Shown one piece after another: positions 42,403 through 54,119 of a stretch of DNA of 64,000 nt. The DNA is taken from NCBI RefSeq assembly GCF_902459465.1, contig NC_047077.1, positions 2,852,001-2,916,000 of the forward strand, written 5' to 3'. Positions within the stretch are counted from its first letter, which is position 1, and each line of letters opens with the position of its first letter. The notes below the pieces were generated by a model. That model made no database searches. It saw only the letters and a list, made by a program, of their open reading frames with translations, and was not told where the DNA came from. The position numbers and the translations under genes are program-made. This DNA is from Asterias rubens (taxonomy: Eukaryota; Echinodermata; Asteroidea; Forcipulatida; Asteriidae).

Positions 42403-45400
42403 ATGGAATCGGAGAAGTTTGATGAATGGCACCGTAACCTTGTCAGGTCTTTCACCGAAGAGTTGAGCGACGAGCAACGATGCTCGGTCCTTGACAATCT
42501 CATCGCAGCCAGCGGTGCCAGCCAGCTTCGGTTTCTCTCCACCAAGCTCGAAGGTCTTGTGAAACGAGACTTCTTACGTCTCCTCCCGGTAGAGCTCGGG
42601 AATTACCTCCTAGCCTGGTTGGACGCCGAGACTCTGTGTCGATGCTGCCTCGTTAATAAACAATGGAACAAAATGGTGAATGAGTGTGGCCAGGCCTGGC
42701 AGAACGCCTGCTGTCGGCTTGGGCTGAACGCCACGGAGCTGGAGTTACGTCTGGATCAGAACGGACGAGATTGGAAGGCTGCTTATAGGGACTTTATGTT
42801 GAGGCTTAGACAGCTACGAGAGGGATGTGCATTTGATAGTTTGACATTAAGGGGACACAGTGCCAGGGTGTATGCTCTGCATTATCGAAATGGACAATTG
42901 GCCTCAGGTAATTTGATTAAAGCGCACGAGTCTACAAATAGGTTACTCAAGAAGCTTGAAGTGACAGAAACTATTTAAGACAGGTTTTTTAAAAGCAGTG
43001 GACACTATTGGTAGGCTAATGTCTCAATATAATTATTAGCATAAAACCTAACTTGGTTACGAGTAATGGGGAGATGTTGGTCTAGTATAAAACATTGTGA
43101 GAAACGGCTCCTTCTGAAGTGACGTAGTTTTCTAGAAAGAAGTAATTTTCCACGAATATGATTTTGAGACCTCGGATTTAGAATTTGAGGTCTCAAAATC
43201 AAGCATCTGAAAGCACAAAACTTTGTGTTCTTTCATTATTGTCTCGCAACTTCAACGACCAATTGAGCTCAAATTTTCACAGGTTTGTTACTTTGTTCAT
43301 ATATTGAGATACACGAAGTGAGACGACTGGTCTTTGACAACTACCAATAGTGACCAGTGTCTTTAATACAAGGTGCTGCAATGCATTCAGCAGCCTTTGC
43401 TAGAAACACCAGTGCAAACCCCTTCTCTTTGCAATAAGTTTTATTGGGTTATTTTACGCGCATTGCACAACACATGAAGGCTTTACATCCCATCCAAACT
43501 ACCCAGCATCATGACAGGTCTGTATGCTCTGTTTTTGAGAGGGCAAGGGCACCAAGGCATTTTCTTCTTTGGAAGGGCACCCTGGGGAAATTGTATTTCA
43601 AGGGCACCAGATGACCAAGGGGCATGGAGGCAATCGCACTTCGTTGCCTCCGTGTGAAGTATCAGGCCTGTCATGAATGTCAAGGCAGCAACTCAAACCC
43701 ACCAGAAACACCAGAGCTTAAGTTTAGTGCTCCTAACCGCTAGGCCATGACACGACATGCCATTTATAGCACTATTTACATTGAGGAAATTAAACTGCCT
43801 CTCGCTACCGGGCAATCTCGGTGGTCTAGTCGGTGGTCTCCTCCAAAAATTCTCACAAAAAAAATAATTGAAATGATCCCTTCATTTAAAATCTTAGTCA
43901 TGTCAGTATTGCATTTAGTTTGCCTGTACTCTTTGAACAAAATGGCTTTGCTGTTTACAGTTTATCATCAAATTGTTAGAGACTGGAAAAAAATAGTACC
44001 AGATTTAGCAAAATTGGAAATACCAGGCTACACATAATAATAACAAATTCTTATATAGCACATTTTACAATAACCGTATCAATGCGCTTTACATTAGTCC
44101 CCTGGTCATTGGGCCAATAAGCATCCCTTTAATCTTTCTCAGCTCCCATTAGGGAGTATACAGCCCCGAGCTGCCGTGGCGCTGCGAAAGCTTTTTTATT
44201 CACAATATCAATCTGTACCCTCGCAGGTACCTACATGTATTTATACCCCTGGGTGAAGAAAAGCAATTCGAGTAAAGCATCTTGCTCAAGGGCACAAGTG
44301 TCAGGACCAGGATTCGAAACCCACACTTCGGTGACTTAACCACCAGAACTTGAATTCAATGCTCCTCATTAAGGCTTACTACTCCACCAACACAACTCAA
44401 ACGATTTCTTCATTCCTTATACATGTTTAACACTCAGGATCTGATGATCTAACGGCCCGGCTATGGGACGTTTCCACCGGCCAGTGTCTCAAAATACTCC
44501 AGACTCACACCTGCGCTGACATCAAGTTTGACGACAACAAACTCATCACAGCTTCGTTTGATAATACAGTGGCCTGTTGGGATTGGGAGACGGGAACCAG
44601 ACTTCAGAGGTTCTCAGGTCACACTGGGGCAGGTAAAACACATTCTTAAAAGGAATGTAATGCTAAATCCCATGCAGGCCTTGAACTTCGCTCTTTTAGG
44701 GCAACAGCAATTTCCCTCTTGTAAGTGTCGCCTCCATGAGAAAACCTTGTACAGGAACCTTGCATAGGGCACCACAGCAAAAGCACAGGGCACCCCTGGC
44801 AATTGCTGTGGGTTATTTTGAGACCTGCCCATGGCTAGAAACTCAGTAATGCAAAGGCCAATTGAAATTGTATTATTGAACTGATCAAAAGCAGTCAATC
44901 TGACAGCTGACAAGTATAGACCTTATGCATTGACGTCATCCAGCCGCCATCTTTGAGGTCAAACGGTGACGAAATAATCGAAACGCACATAGATTGGCCA
45001 ATGAACAACCTCCTTTTGACCTCAATGCGGGGGCGCCGTACTGAAATGACGTCATGTGCATAAGGTCTATTGCACACCAACATTACACTTGTGTAGAGTG
45101 CACAGACATGCACCTATAGGTGTACCCTGCTACGCTTTGTTACAAAGAGGGACAGAAGGTACTGGAGTTTTGCTCGTAATCTTCCTTTTCTGGGGGTTAT
45201 TTCGAAAATCCCAGACCCAAACTTTTGTCCTGAAGTGGTTATAACACTGATTTTAATGATATTCTGATCTATGTAGTTTCAATTGTTGTAAAAGTATCTT
45301 AACGTTTTTTGTTTTAGTGTTTAGCATTGATTATAGCGACAAGCTGGACCTGTTAGTCAGTGGCTCAGCGGATACCACAGTCAAGCTATGGTGCTTGAGC

Positions 45401-47497
45401 GATGGCGCACTGTTGAACACACTACATGGACATTGTGACTGGGTCACTCAAGTAAGCATTAATCAAGATTATGCACAAAAACTTGCTTAGCACAAACACT
45501 TTTACTTTGCAAAAATAGGTTACCAGCGAAAAAAACATTAAAAGAAAACATCCCGTGTGGTGTGATATACATGTAAAAAGAACCCAGTGCACTTACCGCT
45601 AAGAGACGGGGTTTGACCCAGTGTTCCTGATTTGATTGGCTGCATATTGCGCCACAGCACGTTGTAAACCATTACATGGTGCTATGTAAAGAAATTGATC
45701 TCAGACATGCATCTACTTCAAAACTTGGCTATTGTGAAAAGTCTTGACTTGGGTCAGTGGATATTTTGGCGTCCGATTCCAACAATGTAATCAATGATTT
45801 TTTTTGTCTTCAGGTGATTCTACACGAAGCATGTGTTGACTCTGATTTTTTCAGTGCCGGTGAGCCTGTTCTTCTTACAATGGATAAAGCAGAAATAAAG
45901 GTGATGAACTTTTACTCGACAAACACAACAAGAAATTCACTGTGAACTCCAGAACTACATAACTACGCAAAAGCTTGCCCCGAATCATGTGACATACATG
46001 TAGCAACTGTCTCGATAGTCTGGTGAATTCAAATTTAAGTGGTCACTTGTGCTCAAGCACGTCATTGTACCAGACAATATTCAAATCTAACACGCATATT
46101 CCAGAAATCTACTCCGCTGCAGAAGAATAAATAGTAAGACAAGCTCTCAAGAACAATTCTACACAGCAAAGTAGATGCATGCAAAATGGTATTACCACAA
46201 ACAAACAAACTGGATACCTCACCATGCAACAAATAGCACAAGTTTAAACCCAGCTTTATTCAATTTGTCTTCATTCAACCGAAACTTTTTACCCGACTTC
46301 ACTTTTCTTTCTTTGAAAAAATCACCAGGTTTGGAATTTGAAGAACAGCGATGAGTCACAGTGCATCAGAACATTGACATCACCAAGCACCATGGCCGTC
46401 CATACTCAAACTTTCCTACCGAGGCTACAATTTTATGGAGCCCATGTGGCGTGTGCCTCGGATATCGGCATCTTGGTCTGGAGTTTCCAAACATTTGAGT
46501 TGACAAAGTAAGTTTTATTTTGAGTTTATAACTTTGAACATTGTCTAGCTTTGAGTGTTGGGTTGATTTAAATGGCTTTATTTCCCATCCAATCACAGTT
46601 AGGTGTCTTGCTTATGCAGTCGATCTCACAAAGCGCAAGGATTAATTCCATCTCGAGTTAGGACGAGTAACTCATGTAGGATAAGTTCAATTCGTCTATG
46701 GATACGGAACTTTACTCGTCCTAAATCCTAAGATTAATCCCAAGTCGGGAAGAGTTTGGTGAAATCAACGGATGGACACAAGTATCAAGACTGGAACTTA
46801 AACCCACAGTTTGTTGATCAGAAACACCAGAGCTTGAGTTCAGTGTGATTGACCGCTCAGCCACAACAAGCCTTCGTCATGTAGTTAATGTGGTAAGGGG
46901 CAACACATGACGACTCCATAGACAGGCAACAGAATATAACACAGGAAAAGAAAAACCCCGGAGAAACTGGAAACAAAGCAGTTAGTATGAGCGAAAGGAC
47001 AAAACACAGACACGCCACTGAAACAGAGATGCAAGCCTAAAAACTGATAACCTCAATGGAGACCAAAACAACCAAGACAAGACAAAAAGAAATTGTGGCA
47101 ATGCTAAGAGCAAAACAAAGCAAAACTTTACCAACAATACTCTGGTGAACGAAAAGGCAGCAATCTTTCTCTTTTTTTTTTTTCCCCCAGACTCATCCCG
47201 TACGCCGACTCCAGCAACCTCATCCTCCTTGGCATCTGCTCTGCCTTTACTCTCCTCCTCGATCATCAATTCCTCCGCCTCCTCAACACCCAGACCCACG
47301 AGGTCATCTCCTCATGGCGCCTACCAGCCTACCGCCGCTCCAAACGAGGCTCTAACTTCGTAGCCGGTGCCGTCCAATGGTTGGAGGGACTGAGGCTGGA
47401 GGCCGAGGAAGGCCTGGTGTTTGCAACGAGTATGACGGACCACAGCTTGCATCTAGTACGTTGGAGACAGCCAGTTGAGGGTAAAGAGCTGAGGTGA
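42403..47497 (+). CDS. FBXW2: F-box and WD-repeat protein, FBXW2 type
   Basis: Probable substrate-recognition subunit of an SCF (Skp1-Cullin-F-box) ubiquitin ligase. Coding exons: 42403-42907, 44438-44632, 45318-45451, 45814-45900, 46329-46507 and 47191-47497. Phases close, and 1407 nt give 468 aa (human FBXW2 is about 454). The F-box spans residues about 57-97 ([16 protein letters not shown], then [10 protein letters not shown]). WD repeats begin near residue 147 ([15 protein letters not shown], then [39 protein letters not shown]). The C terminus matches the family: [14 protein letters not shown] and [15 protein letters not shown]. The start ATG has A at -3, and no earlier in-frame start exists in the exon. 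The fourth exon ends at a weak donor, AAG|GTGATG; reading through would stop after about 16 codons. Intron 1 is full of repeats. Confidence 0.95.
42989..43366. mobile_element. TTAA-MITE, near-complete
   Basis: In intron 1 of the FBXW2-like gene. TTAA at both edges; ends AAGCAGTGGACACTATTGG and CAATAGTGACCAGTGTCT; central hairpin GACCTCGGATTTAGAATTTG / GAGGTCTC. Confidence 0.9.
43390..43745. repeat. Composite dispersed repeat with SINE head remnant
   Basis: 43497-43680 belongs to a family with words GAGGGCAAGGGCACCAAGG, TTGCCTCCGTGTGAAGT and ATCAGGCCTGT, also seen near 22200-22340, 39495-39640, 44670-44830 and 57955-58070. 43690-43745 is a reverse-oriented SINE family A head (CACCAGAGCTTAAGTTTAGT, CTAACCGCTAGGCCATGACA). 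Confidence 0.55.
44036..44395 (-). mobile_element. tRNA-headed SINE, family A
   Basis: Reverse orientation: tail ATAATAATAACAAATTCTTA at the left; body CGTATCAATGCGCTTTACAT, GGGAGTATACAGCC and CCCTCGCAGGTACC; head B-box complement GGATTCGAAACCC. It ends about 40 bp before the second coding exon of the FBXW2-like gene. Confidence 0.85.
44916..45070. mobile_element. Fold-back element with TGACGTCA subterminal sites
   Basis: 155 bp with ends ATAGACCTTATGCATTGACG and GTGCATAAGGTCTAT. A TGACGTCAT-like word lies inside each arm, and matching TTTGAGGTCAAACGG / TTTTGACCTCAATGCGG blocks follow further in. In an intron of the FBXW2-like gene. Confidence 0.8.
45570..45690 (+). repeat. SINE body fragment
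   Basis: Contains AAAAGAACCCAGTGCACTTA and ACCCAGTGTTCCTGATTTG, then CATTACATGGTGCTATG, matching the body of the SINE at 38559-38966. The head is lost. Confidence 0.65.
46560..46880 (-). repeat. SINE family A, interrupted
   Basis: A reverse-oriented head (CACCAGAGCTTGAGTTCAGT, GACCGCTCAGCCACAACA) at 46815-46880 and a body fragment (CACAGTTAGGTGTCTTGCTT) at about 46597-46616. They flank a block of about 150 bp with inverted words TTAGGACGAGTAACTC and TTTACTCGTCCTAAATCC. Confidence 0.6.
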
Positions 47498-47806
47498 CGT
47501 TAAAACATCCAGAGACCCGAAAATCTGGGATTACATTGTGCAGCTTTCAGTGCTATTTGCTTAAAACACGTCGTCTCCCTGTAACTTTTCTGAAATATTA
47601 TACAATGTTTTTCCTTTGTAAATGTAATCCTACAGAATACTGTAATCAAAGTTTGGATACTTGTGGCACATCATAATTCAAGATGTGACATCAACTGTTC
47701 ACAAAAGAGCAACTAAGCCTGGACTTCCCGCAGGAGTGATTTGTGGACAGCTCAATTGCACTGTGTAATTTTAATTCAACTTTTGATATGATGAAAGGGG
47801 GCACAA

Positions 47807-47812
47807 AATAAA
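47807..47812 (+). terminator. Candidate polyadenylation signal of the FBXW2-like gene
   Basis: AATAAA about 310 nt after the stop codon, in GGGGGCACAAAATAAAGTCA. Other AATAAA words occur further on (for example near 48636), so the site actually used is not established. Confidence 0.4.
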
Positions 47813-48417
47813 GTCACTGTTTCCATTTCATAGTGCTGCTAACCATAAGCACTTAAAAAGGCATGCCAATCTTTCAGTGCTTATTGCTGCATGAAAATGA
47901 ATGACGTAACAATGCTAATCCATGGTGAATGCACAAGCTGTCCGCTTAATTTTCTTGCTAACCTGTGAAATAAGATAATGGTAAATAGTTAATGGCCTGA
48001 CGTTTCGGACCAGCAGAGACTTTCTCAACAACACAATAAACATAAACAAGTTTACTGGTGTAATAGAAACAGTCAAGTGAAAATGTTTGATACAGAACGC
48101 ACATTGTGACTGTTGAATCCAACAGGCCGACCCAAAGAGAAACAGGTGTAATTTCACAATTAAAAATTGTATGCCTACGCTTTGTTTGTTTTGAAAGTTA
48201 TATCTTCCAATCAAAATGACAAAGATCTACTTGTATGTTATATAAGACAAATAATGAATGTTTTTCATTCGTGCAATAGTGCAAATATTTTCATTCGTTG
48301 AAAGCTGAAATGTTCCATTCAACTCGGCTCCGCCTCGTTGAGTAGAACATTCCATCTTTCAACTCATGAACATATTCGCACCATTGCACTCATAAACATT
48401 CATTATGTGTATACTTA

Positions 48418-48546
48418 GGCTGTGTCCGAAACGACGACTTCGGCTACAGCTACGTCTAGATCAGCGCGTCTACCAGTGTTGAAGAATAGGCAGACGCGTG
48501 CGATCTAGCCGTAGCTGTAGCCGAAGTCGACGTTTCGGACACGGCC
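48418..48546. mobile_element. 129-bp palindromic MITE, copy 1 of 2
   Basis: The arms are GGCTGTGTCCGAAACGACGA and CGTTTCGGACACGGCC, continuing through CTTCGGCTACAGCTACG and its complement. The loop of about 40 bp contains CAGTGTTGAAGAATAGGCAG. The copy at 58374-58502 is near-identical. The flanks are TTA on the left and TAA on the right. Confidence 0.9.
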
Positions 48547-48773
48547 TAACTCACTAATGGCTTATTGTCATTGTGTATTGTGCTTGTAAGTCATTCACTG
48601 TTGGAAAGATATGTAACACAATGGTTCCTTGTTTAAATAAATGTTTGGAATGTCGCATTAATCATCAACAACAGTTTTGGTGAAAGTTTCTGCTGAAATA
48701 ATGTTGAATATTTCTGATACATGAATTTTGTTTTTTTCAATTTGCATTCATTCACATGATGTAACAACCATTG

Positions 48774-49142
48774 TTAAAGGGAAGGTACACGTTTGGTAAT
48801 TACTCAAAAAAAATATTAACTTAAAAACTGACTTGGTAACGAGCATTGGGGAGCTGTTGGTAGTATAAAACATTGTGAGAAACGGCTCCCTTTGAAGTAA
48901 CGTAGTTTTTGAGAAAGAGGTAATTTCTCACTAAAATAATAAAAGACTTCTAGCTAGAAGTCTTATATTCCTATCTGAAAGCACACAAATTCGTCCAACA
49001 AGGGTGTTTTTTTTTCATCATTTTCTCGCAACTCCGATGACCAATTGAGCTCAAATTTTCACAGGCTTGTTATTTTATGTGGGATACACCAAGTCAGGAC
49101 ACTGGTCTTTGACAATTACCAAATGTGTACCTTCCCGTTTAA
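48774..49142. mobile_element. TTAA-MITE, GAAGGTACACG-end variant
   Basis: TTAA at both edges. The ends are AGGGAAGGTACACGTTTGG and AAATGTGTACCTTCCCGT, differing from the GGCAGTGGACAC majority while the interior words are the same. The centre is a different hairpin (AAGACTTCTAGCTAGAAGTC). This is a distinct subfamily. Confidence 0.88.
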
Positions 49143-52100
49143 GTAGTGGCTCTTCTCAGTTTCCAATCAATTGGAAAACTTGAAAAGCGTTTAGTAAAAG
49201 TTTGAAATAAAACCTTAACACAGGACTTTCTTAATACAGTTGTCAGGATTTTCTTTTACATTATCATTACTCCCAAAGCCTTTAAACATGTTTGAACTTG
49301 AACATTTGTCTGCCTGGCCTAGTTATTGACCCATTTCACCTGACGTCGTCATCAGAAAAATCTTGAATGCGCCATGACTGGTGGGCAATTTCACAGTGCG
49401 TATTTATATGTAACTCTATGCTGCGCGTTATGCAGTGAAGTGTGCATTTTAGGCGACGCGGCGTTAATACACATAATCCTAACTGCCCACCAACATGGTG
49501 AGCGTGGCATTGGTCAGTGCGTGTGATGCGCGTGCAAGGGGTCAATAGGCAATTGTTATTTGGACCTACAGTCCTCAATCATCTACTATTCATCTACTCT
49601 ATGGTCACTCATTACTAACATGTTTAGAGGGTAAGATTGGTCTGCCTGGCCCAGTGATACACAATTGTTATTTAGCCCTATACAGTCCTCAATCTTCCAC
49701 GTAATGTTCACTCAAATTTTTAAGTTCAAGGTTATCTGTGAAATCATTTTAAAATGTTCAGTATTTGGCTTCCATTTGATAACATGTCTGCTTTCTGATA
49801 TCCCTTCCCCGTTGCCAATAATCATGTGCAAATAAATGCTTACTGGTTACAACTATGTAACAAAGAGTTGTTAATCTGATTGTTACACAAGTTCACATAA
49901 CAGTAATACTGGGTTCTTATATAGCTAATCACTCTCCTAGGGGTGTATCAAATCGTTCATTTCTTCAGTTTTTCAACAGGATAAGCAGAGCTATTATATG
50001 TTTTGAATTATGAGATCCTATTAGTACCTTGTAATAGTTTACAAGGTGCGGCGGCAGCAGCATGTGTGATTTTCATGGCATCGACCGGCATGTAGAGTTC
50101 AGCGGAAGAGCGCGCAATAGGGCAGTCACCAACCTCGCTACCATGGGCAGCGCGCCGTATCACCCGCTAGCTCTGCGTACGTCTCTAACCCCTGGAAGGG
50201 AAACTCTGATCCGTGTCTTTGATTGGCTATCATATACGCGCAAAATATGAAGCGCCGTGCGTCTTCAAAAAGCTCTTTATGCCGAAACGCGTGCGTATAA
50301 AGATGTATGTACTCACGTTTTTTGTCACGCAACACTGAACGCCAAGGCAAGTGTATGACTTTTATTACACACAGCGAATCCAGCGTGTGCGCGACTAACG
50401 CCCAACACAGAACGGATCAACCACAGGACTAATATTGTAATTATCCCATATATTTGGATATTTTGGAGTTTCACTTCCAGGGATTATGAACGAGCAAGGC
50501 ATGCTGGGACAAAATGGCGCGGCGAGATCGATCCCCCCTGGTAACGAGGTTGGGCAGTCACAGTCACAATCAAAAGTGTCCCATGATGAGAAATGGGGTC
50601 AAATTCTTGGCCCGTTTATATCGGTCGGTGTCCGACAGGCACTTAATCAATTACCTGCCTACATGTATGTGTGATAAGCTGTGTGTAAACTTATAACATT
50701 TGCGCCCAATGTGTGCGATGCCCTGACGGACATCAGCCAGGCATCGTCTGATTTATTAGCGATCCGTTTGTGAGGTGATGTAAAATGCCACACCAAGTTT
50801 TAAGTCCAAGTAAAAAGTAACTCAATGCCTGACTGGTTCCCCAAAATGACCAAGCGTCCACAAGGAGTTCTGTGGGGCCTTGGCCAACGACGCTTAGAAA
50901 TCCGTCATTAAATACTTGCAAACCAATCGAAACTAATTATGACTGGGGTATAAGAAATTGACAAAGGAACATATTTCTGCCTAAAGCACTTTCACCCAAC
51001 CCATTTTGTATGTTTGGATCGTTGTATTAAATAAAAAATACTTAAGACATTTAACCATGTCTAATTATAAAATGTATAATAAAATCTGTCGATAATTTTC
51101 ACAATGTTCGCTTTGTTCTAAAAGTGGTATCAAGGTTGCCATCGCTAAACTTGTATACTTTCAATTTTTTTATGTTACAAATTAATACAGGAAATGTTTT
51201 TCTTTGCAATTTTTATTTAAATTTATTGGACTACAATAATATTTCAGTGATTTTACAGTAATTTGTACATTTCTTTTTATAAATATGTTATTGTGAAATA
51301 CAAGGAAATAAAGTTTGCAGAAGGGTGTAGCCTTTATTGCTTTTAAAATTTACATTTGTTAATTTGTATTTGTTCATTTGTTGTTGTTTTGGCCCCGGGT
51401 GCTTTTTATTTTGGTAAAGATTCAAGGCAAAGTATACCTTTGAATTATGAAACTGTTTGATTTTTATCACCCGATAAATACAATGATACTAACCTAAATA
51501 CAATGATACTAACCTAAATTTCATTTCATTTCGTCGCATTTTTGAGATATCGCCTCAAATCTTGAGCAGTTTTGTCCACGCAAAAATAAAAATCCCCAAA
51601 AGGGTCCAGACTCAAATTAGGGGGCCTAAAATGTGATAGCTTATCACACTTACATTCCTGTGCATGGAAATGTTTCTCAAATGCTTTATACTATCGAAAG
51701 CTGCCGTAGCCTTCTAATCAAAGGTTTGTATTGCCATTGGCCTTCGTGAAGTATGGCGGATGTGATAGGAGTGCACTGTTTGGTTTGGGTGTCTACAGAC
51801 AGATTTACCCAAACCTTATAGTGTTGTAGTATTCAATTCAATTCAATTCAATTCAATTCAATAAACATTTATTTCGGTATTGTCCTCACATGATATAATA
51901 CATCATTGGTTTTTCATAAATATTAACAGTGGCAGTTGTAAACAGTAGCCAAAGTTATTAACAAATCAGAAGGGCAAAACTTAGGATTGGGTGAAGCCTT
52001 GGCTTTTGTACCCTAACCTATTGACAGACTAACAAAACAATAAGACTCACAAGACAAGGGACTACAAGGACATACGAACAAATCTAGGTATTGTGTCCGC

Positions 52101-52429
52101 CATATCTTAAAAAGGCTTATTAATTTTGAGTGTGATTGCCAAACTTATACCTTCCTTTGAAACAATTTGCCAGACACCGCCCTACTGTTAACGATGTACT
52201 GAAACAAACATCTACATTTATACAATTTTCAAACAGTTAAAAGACTTACAAGTTATGCACAAGATTAGTTTTTAAAACTGAACAAATGCTATATAAGAAG
52301 GAAGTGCTGCTGAAAATATAACTTAAGATCCCAATGAGGAAATTAAGTACTAGATGTGAACTTTATGATGAATAATTCAGCCAGAATAAAATGAAACGCT
52401 TGAATGGACCCCGTCCCAGTGTGCAACAA
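49143..52429. other. Convergent intergenic region, no gene seen
   Basis: Lies between the 3' ends of the FBXW2-like and pyrophosphokinase genes. 49318-49548 has inverted edge words TTATTGACCC / GGGTCAATA and may be another fold-back element. 50050-50400 and 50480-50560 are richer in CG than the surroundings, with no recognisable coding block. 51424-51600 has words of the AACGTATAC dispersed family. Confidence 0.45.
51831..52150 (-). repeat. Possible non-LTR retrotransposon 3' end with (TTGAA)n tail
   Basis: A perfect ATTCA pentamer run (51831-51861) is followed by AATAAACATTTATTTCGG. Read on the minus strand, this is sequence ending in a short tandem pentamer tail, as in several LINE-type elements. 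No reverse transcriptase frame is present upstream, so it is at most a 5'-truncated copy; the left limit is a guess. Confidence 0.35.
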
Positions 52430-52725
52430 TTGTATAATGTGCAGAGGCGCAATCTGCAACGCAGCCATACCAGAAATACAGGGGCGACGGGGCGAACCCC
52501 TTTTCTAAACGATAATTGCACTGGGTGCTTTCCAATCATTACAAAGAACATGGGACCATCGGCTTTACGTCCCATCCGAAGGACACAGCAATAATGGTTA
52601 AGTGTCTTGCTTAAGAACACAAGTGTCATGACCAGGACCTGAACCCACACTCAGCCAATCAGAAACACCAGAGCTTGAGTCCGGTGCTGTTATCAGGTTA
52701 TCCGCTCGGTCAAGACACGCCACAC
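52430..52725 (-). mobile_element. tRNA-headed SINE, family A variant
   Basis: Reverse orientation: body GGCGAACCCCTTTTCTAAAC, GGGACCATCGGCTTTACGTC and GTGTCTTGCTTAAGAACACA; head CCAGAGCTTGAGTCCGGTGC and CGCTCGGTCAAGACACGCC. Same subtype as 38559-38966. Confidence 0.8.
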
Positions 52726-52825
52726 AAAGCAAACAAAATATAGAAATCAAGGCTCTAGCCTTCAGTGCTAGGCACCTTAAAGATCACTGGGTTCCATCTA
52801 AGGTATTGTAATAATGTTATAACAT

Positions 52826-53000
52826 TACCAGGCAATCTCGGTGGTTTAGTTTACTAAGACATCTGCTCTCGAATCGCAAAGGTCATGGGTTTGAATCCCA
52901 CCTGAGTATGCCTGTGATTTTGTTAAACAAAGTTTGGGAAAGTACCGAGTATACAGTGCTAATACAATGGGTAAAAAAAACATATTCATGAATAATGTTA
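52826..53000 (+). mobile_element. tRNA-headed SINE, family B
   Basis: The head has A-box-like TCTCGGTGGTTTAGTTTACT and B-box GGTTTGAATCCCACC. The body has GGGAAAGTACCGAGTATACA, GTGCTAATACAATGGG and then A-rich sequence. A distinct head from family A. Relatives are at 62772-62945 (plus) and, reversed, about 59095-59218 and 59560-59690. Confidence 0.75.
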
Positions 53001-53212
53001 TAATATCTGATTTATTTATAGAGGATCATCCTCTCTCAAATAAGTATTTTTGCACAAAAACCCTAGCCAATAAATTGAATAAGTAGAAAACATACAAAAT
53101 TTGTGACTGAATTAAAATTGACACAACCTGATTTGAGACACCCGATAGGAATTATAAAGTGTGCTATATCTGTAGAATGCATAGAACCTCCACAAAAAGT
53201 CTTTTTCGGAAA

Positions 53213-54119
53213 ATCAGATTATCACAAGAGACTGTACAAAAGAGTTTAAGAAAAATCATCCAATCACAGAGTTCGTACTAGGTGTTTAAGAAAAAGCATC
53301 CAATCGTAGAGTCTGTACTAGGTGCTTGAGGAAAATCATCAAATAACAGAGTGTCAGGAACTTTCAGTCTCTGATTGGTAACATCCTGAGTTTAACAACG
53401 ACAGTGTTAAACAATCAAAACCAGTCGGCATCAGAAAAAAGTCGAAAAATTACTACTTATTGCAAAATCAGTAGTTTCTACATTAAGTAACTGCATAATA
53501 ATGATGGCATTACACGTTATAGGGCATGCTTAAGCTTGCACGCCAAAACGCGTATGACTAATAACACCAAAAATACTTCTAGAGCAATCAGTTTCCTTAT
53601 AAGTGACCTACGCATGCAAGTATTTTGGGACGGCTCCAATAAAGAAAGAGGTGAGAATAAAAGTAAACATCCTTTTTGTCTGACAATTCACAACTGTTAT
53701 CTCCATATAATTCCTTTTTCCAAACAGTGGACTTAAATGGATCATGCACAAACCAGTAGGGGTGCCGACTGCCCCAGGCAGGTTAACTGCTAAAAAGTTA
53801 TTTTTTGTGGCCATACTCAAAACAAAATTCTTTAATGCGAGCTTTCCTGTAATGAGTTCTGTGTGATCACGACAGTACTGTAGCAGAGCAAATACATAGG
53901 TCGACGTGAGAGCGGCTATTTGAAAATCATCCAATCACAGTGTCTGTACCAGATGCTTTAGGAAAGTCATCCAATCACAACGTCTGTACCAGGTTCTTTT
54001 AGGAAAATCATCCAATCACAGTGTCTGTACCAGGTGCTTCAGGAAAATCATCCAATCACAACGTCTGTACCAGGTGCTTCAGGAAAATCATCCAATCATA
54101 GTGTCTGTACCAGGTCGTA
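53213..54119. repeat. 40-bp minisatellite in two blocks
   Basis: Unit TCTGTACCAGGTGCTTCAGG followed by AAAATCATCCAATCACAACG. The right block (53923-54119) has about five units with 40-41 bp spacing (54021, 54061 and 54101 start identically spaced). The left block (53213-53355) has about three and a half diverged units. The blocks are separated by about 565 bp. The right block contains the stop codon and last codons of the minus-strand pyrophosphokinase gene. Confidence 0.92.

Noticed and set aside
45757-45945. Separate 62-codon gene
   Set aside because: It is the fourth FBXW2-like exon read through its donor into the intron.
50486-50674. Possible short gene starting MNEQGMLGQNGAARS near an AAAATGGCG word
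   Set aside because: It looked like a promoter-proximal start, but no donor in phase leads to a recognisable second exon and no homology is apparent.
52836-52912. Second tRNA-like sequence with GGTTTGAATCCCACC
   Set aside because: Head of SINE family B, joined to a body seen in other copies.
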